Shown here: piece by piece, positions 59,101-64,000 of the stretch | How positions within the stretch are numbered: the first letter of the stretch is position 1 | Layout of the letters: each line of letters opens with the position of its first letter | Origin: Morchella semilibera | Lineage: Eukaryota; Ascomycota; Pezizomycetes; Pezizales; Morchellaceae | Reading direction: 5' to 3' | Assembly: GCA_009192285.1 (NCBI GenBank) | Contig: WBVU01000009.1 | Coordinates: 1,116,001 to 1,180,000, forward strand | DNA length: 64,000 nt | Made by a program: the position numbers and the translations under genes | Notes under the pieces: model-generated | What the model saw: the letters and a program-made list of their open reading frames with translations, nothing else | What the model was told of the DNA's origin: nothing | Databases searched by the model: none

Positions 59101-60684
59101 TTTCCATTCATCCTCTTCCTTGATCTTTTTAGCTTTTTTCCTTGCAGCTCGCTTTCTTTCCCGTGACATGCAGCCAAGGCAAATTTTGACCTCTCCTCCA
59201 CTCAACGGGCTTGTCTTGTCTGAGTTCGAGTTTTCACTGCGGGGTGCGTCATCTGAATCGTCTCCACTAGATCCCTCAGTCATTTCCATCCTCTGTGAGG
59301 GGTCCTTTCTGTAACCAGGCAGAACATCCTCCCCACGTGCACGTGCCAAAGCACTTGCAAGCCAATCATGATTCCGCATGGCGCTAGAGCAGACAAGATT
59401 CGCGTGCAATTCTAACATGTCAGGCGATTTTGTGACTGGTGGCTTGGCGTATAATTTTGGTTTTGAAATGGTGTGTCTCGGCAGGTGAAGTTTGGTAACC
59501 CCGGCTGGGAAAGGGAAGAGATGAATTTTGACTGGAATCTGTGTCTCGACCCTAGATTTGGTTGGTATCTGATCTACACTCAGAGTTGAAGGGAGATGCA
59601 TTGGAAAGTGGACTCCTGTAGCTGGATGAGATGGTGGTTGTGGTTGTGGTTGTGGTGGCACAGCACATGACCTGGATTGGGAGGTTATTGACGAGGGACG
59701 TTTTTGGTTAATCCGAGACGAGCCAGCAATTGGCCTGGCTTGTGGTGGATTAAGTGAGTACTGGTCCCATGCTGTTGAAGAATTTGGTGGCGTGGTAAAC
59801 CTCTGCCCGCTTCTCGAGTCATCGGGCGAATTTGCGTCGTAGTACGCCGGAGAACTAACAGCAGTTGTATGTGTCGATTTTATAGTCTGTAAGGCATTAC
59901 CATCGTCCGACATGTCAAGAAAACCATCGTCAAAAATATGATCCTGGCTTCTTTTCCGGCGATTCCCAGCCATATGCATATTTATGTTGTTGGGATCATC
60001 CTCCATGAAATTCCGTCCAAAGTGGCTGCTGCTAAATGGGACAGGGCTTAAAGGCATGTGTTGTTGTGAGCTGTCGATATTATGGAGTGGTATTTGTGTT
60101 GAAAATGAGGACGACTGTTGGACTACCTGGTCAGGTACAGACAACGCTGCTTCGTCAAAGTTGAAGAACTGGTCAACATCAAATGGATCAGAACCTCGAC
60201 CCTCCCCATTCATATCCAACGCTGATTCGAGCTTTATTGGTGATTTATTGGAACCTTGAATACTGCTTCGTGCTTGAATACCGCCTGAAAAGTCCCCGCT
60301 CATCTCTACATCACCCCCTGGACCTAGAATAGCCTCCGTTACGAAAGGCTCCAATGACGACCCCTTTTTAGACCTTGAATCCAGATCTGAAGAATCAGAT
60401 GTCACAGAAATAGATGAGGGTGTAAGGGGCTGCTGATATCCAAGCGAAAAAATAGTTTGTCGTTCGAAATCCCCCCCAAAGTCTCCTAACCGTTGAAATG
60501 GCTGCGAATTATCACGGGGTTCAGTAAAGTCTGGAGGCGGTGTTAGGCCCTGCGAGAAGTTGGATGTTGCCCAAGATTGTTCTGAAGAAAGTTTGGAGCG
60601 GTCGAAAGTAGGTGAAGACAGAGAGGACGGGTTAGTTAAAGAGGAGTCGGAGGGGCTGCTACTGTTCAATTCCTCCTCATTCAT
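56129..60684 (-). CDS. SPT23/MGA2-like membrane-anchored transcription factor (IPT/TIG + ankyrin)
   Basis: Exons 60684-58919, 58856-56378 and 56308-56129 give 1474 aa in perfect phase. The layout is that of yeast Spt23/Mga2, ER-bound precursors released by ubiquitin-dependent processing to activate fatty-acid desaturase (OLE1) genes and hypoxic genes. Seen: a long Ser/Pro N-terminus; a conserved block VETQIPVKIHLFPFPAGVTKLHLPRHTISKPK and a Cys-containing KICLGCMSRERKRAARKKAKK; an IPT/TIG domain (GGVEVTVLGKGFVNGLTVLFGD, about residue 875); two clear ankyrin repeats (GQTMLHLACILGMQRFVAALL and GYTPMHFAALHNKPEIVKRLL, about 1045-1110); and a C-terminal membrane helix (LYFFWLPVLIFIMMAMATSW) interrupted by the last intron. 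The start at 60684 is the first in-frame ATG; the frame is open to an acceptor-like GCGACAG at about 60759, so a further 5' exon is possible. Confidence 0.9.
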
Positions 60685-63140
60685 CGCCCACCCGATATAT
60701 CGATTGGCGGTGTCTTTGAGTGCTACTTTTGGTGATGGAGACGGTGTAGAGATCTGTCGCAAGCTTTTAGTATATGGTCCACCAACCCATCCGTTCGTAA
60801 TTAACGCCAGCGCCCAGGTTTCTCGTTGTTTTTGCCATCCTTGACCACGGCTACTGTTGTAGCAGCTAGCCCCTCACCTGAAAACACCAACCAACTGTAG
60901 AGAGTAAGGGGTAAGTGAAGTAGAGCTTACTACTGAGTTTAACAAAGCTTTCCGGGGGATCCTAGTTGAACGAGGTGTCTGAAGGTTAGGTAAAAGGCAG
61001 GACCTTCAGCGTTGCCCTGGAGAAATTTTCGATCGGCAGGGTATTACAGGCTGTAGAAGTTCCAGAATGAACGGCACTGCGGGATAAACACTTCGGTTAC
61101 CTTATTTTGGAGGGGGCTAAGGACCTGGAGGAAGACGAATGAATGGATGGCGAGAGTCCTGGAGATGCCGTGACGTTGTTTGGTGTATGGAATGAACGTG
61201 GAAACGTGTAAATGGGTTGGTACAGCGTGGGCGGGGGTGGTGTAGGTAAGTAGGTTGGCGGGTGTGTGTCGAGGGGCGTGTAATAGAGGTCGATGACAGT
61301 CAAGGGAGGAGTATGTATGGTGGTATGTAATGTATGTATGTATGTATGGTGGAGTCTGTCAGGATGTTGTCGGTAAATTACCGTCGACAGCAGTTACTCT
61401 TTTTTTCTTCCTTGGTAGGAAACCGGGACTAGCACCACAGCTGTAGGAGACGAGAGAGGCTGTTGGTGTGCTGCTATTTACTTACTTCTTACTACTAGTA
61501 CGTGCTGTGCCTATGTAGTTAAAGGGCGGGTAGTGTGCTTGTCGTGATTCGACAATTATCCAGACTCGATGAAGTCGCCGTGATTGGAATAGATTGTCCG
61601 GAGAAGAACAAATCTGTAGAATTGTAAATCCCCCTGGCCTGCCTTGAGAGCGAAATATGGTTTTCAACGGCACACACACACAACTTTCCATACGACACAA
61701 ATATATATATATACCTTTACCCACCCTTGATAGAGCGGTACGTAGAAATACTACATACCCTCCTCCTGCCTATTCTCCATCGAATGGGTATGTAGTAGAT
61801 TCACGGTTGGCTTGCGTCGCGATTCCCCCCGAACTCCCGCCTGAGCCTCGCGTCCATCGTCATGGTTCAGGTTCGATTTTCAACACATCCACAACTTGCT
61901 TTTCCAAGTCGTCAAATCGTCTTTGCCCATAACTATGAACTACCTTAAAGAAAATACACTTTTAATTTTTTTTCCACCTCGAAAGAGTGCGCAGGACAGC
62001 TGTCTTCACTGCGCAGTGAATATAATAACATACATTGTGCAAAAAAAAAAAAAAAAAAGAGCTACAGTGCCAAGCTCCAGGTGAGGCGCTCCGCAAGTGG
62101 CTTGTTAATCTAGCAGCAAGAGATACCGCCAGGCTGTGCAATGTAGGTACCCCTCAACGTCACAGAGATAATTACTAGCATCAGCAAGATTGTGGTTAGT
62201 AAGCTCGATTTGGGCTATTAAACATGAAACTTGAACGTTGGCAAAATAAATGCCACTGAATTCTGTCAGTATGCCATGATAATTTAGCCATACCTGAGGT
62301 TATTGAGTTGCGACGGCTATGTACACAATTTTAGATGGGGGGGGGGGGGGCGAATACTTCAAAACCAAACACTTAATGCATTTTTTAACTGCCGGCATCA
62401 TGATACAAGGAGAAATGGCACTACCAGAGCCCTCTTGAACCTCTACAGCGGTTGAAGGAGATCAGTTATAAGCTGTATAAAAACAAGAAAAAAATTGTGT
62501 ATACTACATGTACCGTCCGTAGCTGATAAGAGGTTAACATGCGTCATGCAAAATTTCATGTGCCTTGATCCTTCAGCATTGATTTAAGTGGTTCTGGACC
62601 CGCGGATGAAGGAAAGAGATGCTATCTCAATAGACTGCCCGATTTTTTTTTATGCATGCGGACGTAAATACACTACGTCGGGCATCCTCATCTTGAACTG
62701 GTCTATGTTCCCATAGCGGCGAGTGATCTGTGCGTAACGTTATGTCAAGGCGTATTAGGTACATGTAGTTTTGATGCCTCACTTAAGCTTCGAGATGTTG
62801 AGCGGGAGACGTCTATCATATGTAGATAGAGGATAGCCGAGCTTATCGATACCAGCGCTGATAGGCTACCCGCAACAGGTCATATCCTCTATGGGAACTA
62901 CATGTACTTACTACATGTATCTACTGGCCATCAAACGGAGGAGCTATGAGTATAGCCGAGTCCACTTACTGGCACTGCAACATATCAATCACTTCCTAAA
63001 TTACAAAGTATATATACATGTAACTACAATATATAAGTAAAAGGTACTTGCATTATCTTTGAGTAAAACAGGTTTTTATTTATACTTTATTAAATGGTTC
63101 GCATATATATCTACTTATCAATTCATGGGGGAGGCAACCC
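60685..63140. other. Upstream region of MGA2-like gene and 3' flank of permease
   Basis: A Pro-rich minus frame (61303-61097, starting MTVIDLYYTPLDTH) could be a first exon of the MGA2-like gene but could not be joined with confidence. GTAT repeats lie at about 61329-61346, A19 near 62041-62059, G14 at 62337-62350, an inverted repeat at 62826-62892, and a cluster of TACATGTA (62505, 62760, 62899, 62912, 63015). Confidence 0.5.
62505..63022. repeat. Cluster of TACATGTA palindromes
   Basis: Five exact copies (62505, 62760, 62899, 62912, 63015) in about 520 bases of non-coding DNA downstream of the permease gene. Confidence 0.8.
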
Positions 63141-64000
63141 TCATGAGGATGTCTTCTCGATAACTTCTCCCCGCCTATCATGGCCATCATCATGACCAAC
63201 TGAATCAACCACGTTCGATTCTACTGGAGGGCCTGTGAACGCTTTTCTACCACGGATTAAATACCATGCTGCTGAGATTACTGTAAACCCCGCAAATACC
63301 ACTGATGCATAATCTAACGAGGCCGAGCATTAGTTTAGTATAATATAAAAGAAGGAGAAGGTGAAGGAGAAGGAGAAGGAGAAAAAGAAAGAAAAAACCT
63401 ACTCATTCCAGGCGCTGTCACCGGTATTGCGATAGGCATACAAAATAGCACAATACTGCAGCACATGTCAATCCAGATTCTTGCCAAAAAATATTTAGCA
63501 ACCAGGAGCATACGCAAGCAAAATCCATATAATCGTCAAGACGTTGATAGCCATCCCAAATTTCCCAAGGGAGAAAGGTGCATCCTTGACCAGCTTTCTT
63601 CCACGAAGTATAGAAACCAAGACGGGTAAGCCATAAGAGGTACTCAAACAAATCGTGGCCACTCCCGTGAAAGAATTGAATGCGGCAGTGCTGTTTTTCC
63701 TCCGTAAGAGTATGTCTGAAGAGGGATAACATTTGGGTTTACCTTCCAAAATATATCAACCCTAGTAAGCAGCAAACGGTGGTCGACAGAATCAACCCCA
63801 TTAAAGGTATTCCATATCTAGAACTGACTCGGGACCATCTATATATAATGTATTAGCATACTTGAATTTAATGGTTTTATAGCTAATATAGGTGTGTATA
63901 TTCACATTCTTGATCCAGGGATAGCACCATCTATTCAACAAACATATTAGCTAATGTATCACTATAAGTCGCCCCTTGGGATTTATCTCTTACCTCTAGC
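63141..64000 (-). CDS. APC-family amino-acid/GABA/choline-type permease, N-terminus outside window
   Basis: The C-terminal 176 residues of an amino-acid/polyamine/choline (UGA4/HNM1-like) plasma-membrane permease, read from six exon pieces: 64000-63994 (partial), 63930-63906, 63838-63743, 63690-63514, 63455-63403 and 63313-63141. All phases fit (177 codons with stop). Motifs: ARDGAIPGSRIWSRVS, GLIYFGSTAAFNSFTGVATI, STSYGLPVLVSILRGRKLV, FSLGKFG, IVLFCMPIAIPVTAPGMNYA and SVVFAGFTVISAAWYLIRGRKAF. About four membrane helices are visible. The tail is short, His/Asp-rich (VGHDDGHDRRGE) and ends EKTSS. Introns are 52-89 nt, and one exon is only 25 nt. Substrate cannot be told from this part. Confidence 0.92.

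Noticed and set aside
1-64000. CRISPR arrays, bacterial operons, phage genes
   Set aside because: Introns, tRNA type, U3 snoRNA and gene families are eukaryotic; no regularly spaced repeats with unique spacers were seen.

Overview
The window is 64 kb of nuclear DNA from a filamentous ascomycete. The evidence is short GT-AG introns (about 50-130 nt, often with a CTAAC or TACTAAC branch site), long 5' leaders rich in pyrimidines and poly-C, and a fungal gene set (GID/VID28 armadillo protein, VTC subunit, SPT23/MGA2-like factor, PHO80-type cyclin). The exact class cannot be fixed from sequence alone; Pezizomycotina is a safe inference. I see no phage, plasmid, CRISPR or intact transposon.

Layout. 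1-1190: 3' part of a CoA-type NUDIX hydrolase (+). 2148-3098: unrecognised protein (+). 3452-4579: fructosamine-3-kinase-like protein (-). 6338-7491: PHO80-type cyclin (-). 9290-12575: GID5/VID28/ARMC8 armadillo protein (+). 13999-14072: tRNA-Val(AAC). 15977-18621: VTC2/VTC3-type vacuolar transporter chaperone (+). 19805-21808: conserved fungal protein with an RGG-rich insert (+). About 22445-22645: U3 snoRNA (+). 23828-24265: small unknown protein (+). 26497-29711: large low-complexity basic/acidic protein (+). 30268-32056 or further: G-patch protein (-). 32832-34439: ZIP metal transporter (-). 34440-41353: a gene desert. 41354-42694: Ser-rich unknown protein (+). 46899-48218: RNase H1 (+). 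50243-52733: 6-phosphofructo-2-kinase/fructose-2,6-bisphosphatase (-). 56129-60684: SPT23/MGA2-like membrane-anchored transcription factor (-). 63141-64000: APC-family amino-acid/GABA-type permease, N-terminus outside the window (-).

Most genes are unrelated housekeeping functions. Two belong to phosphate homeostasis (PHO80-type cyclin and the SPX/VTC polyphosphate subunit, with GID5 and a tRNA between them), and two touch glycolysis/gluconeogenesis control (GID5 and PFK2/FBPase2). I do not see a gene cluster in the strict sense.

The most notable sequence-level signals are these: (1) the palindrome TACATGTA occurs about 34 times by my count, almost only in non-coding DNA, where about one is expected; (2) an intronless U3 snoRNA gene was found by its conserved boxes, with a long imperfect inverted repeat just upstream; (3) RNase H1 has a 64-codon open, basic, presequence-like stretch in frame upstream of its first ATG; (4) several otherwise good genes (NUDIX, PHO80-type cyclin, GID5, RNase H1 and perhaps two more) carry single-base phase breaks, while seven multi-exon genes splice perfectly, so consensus errors in homopolymer-rich DNA or real lesions need to be told apart; (5) poly-C/poly-G runs of 10 or more bases are numerous. 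All coordinates and splice sites were worked out by eye.
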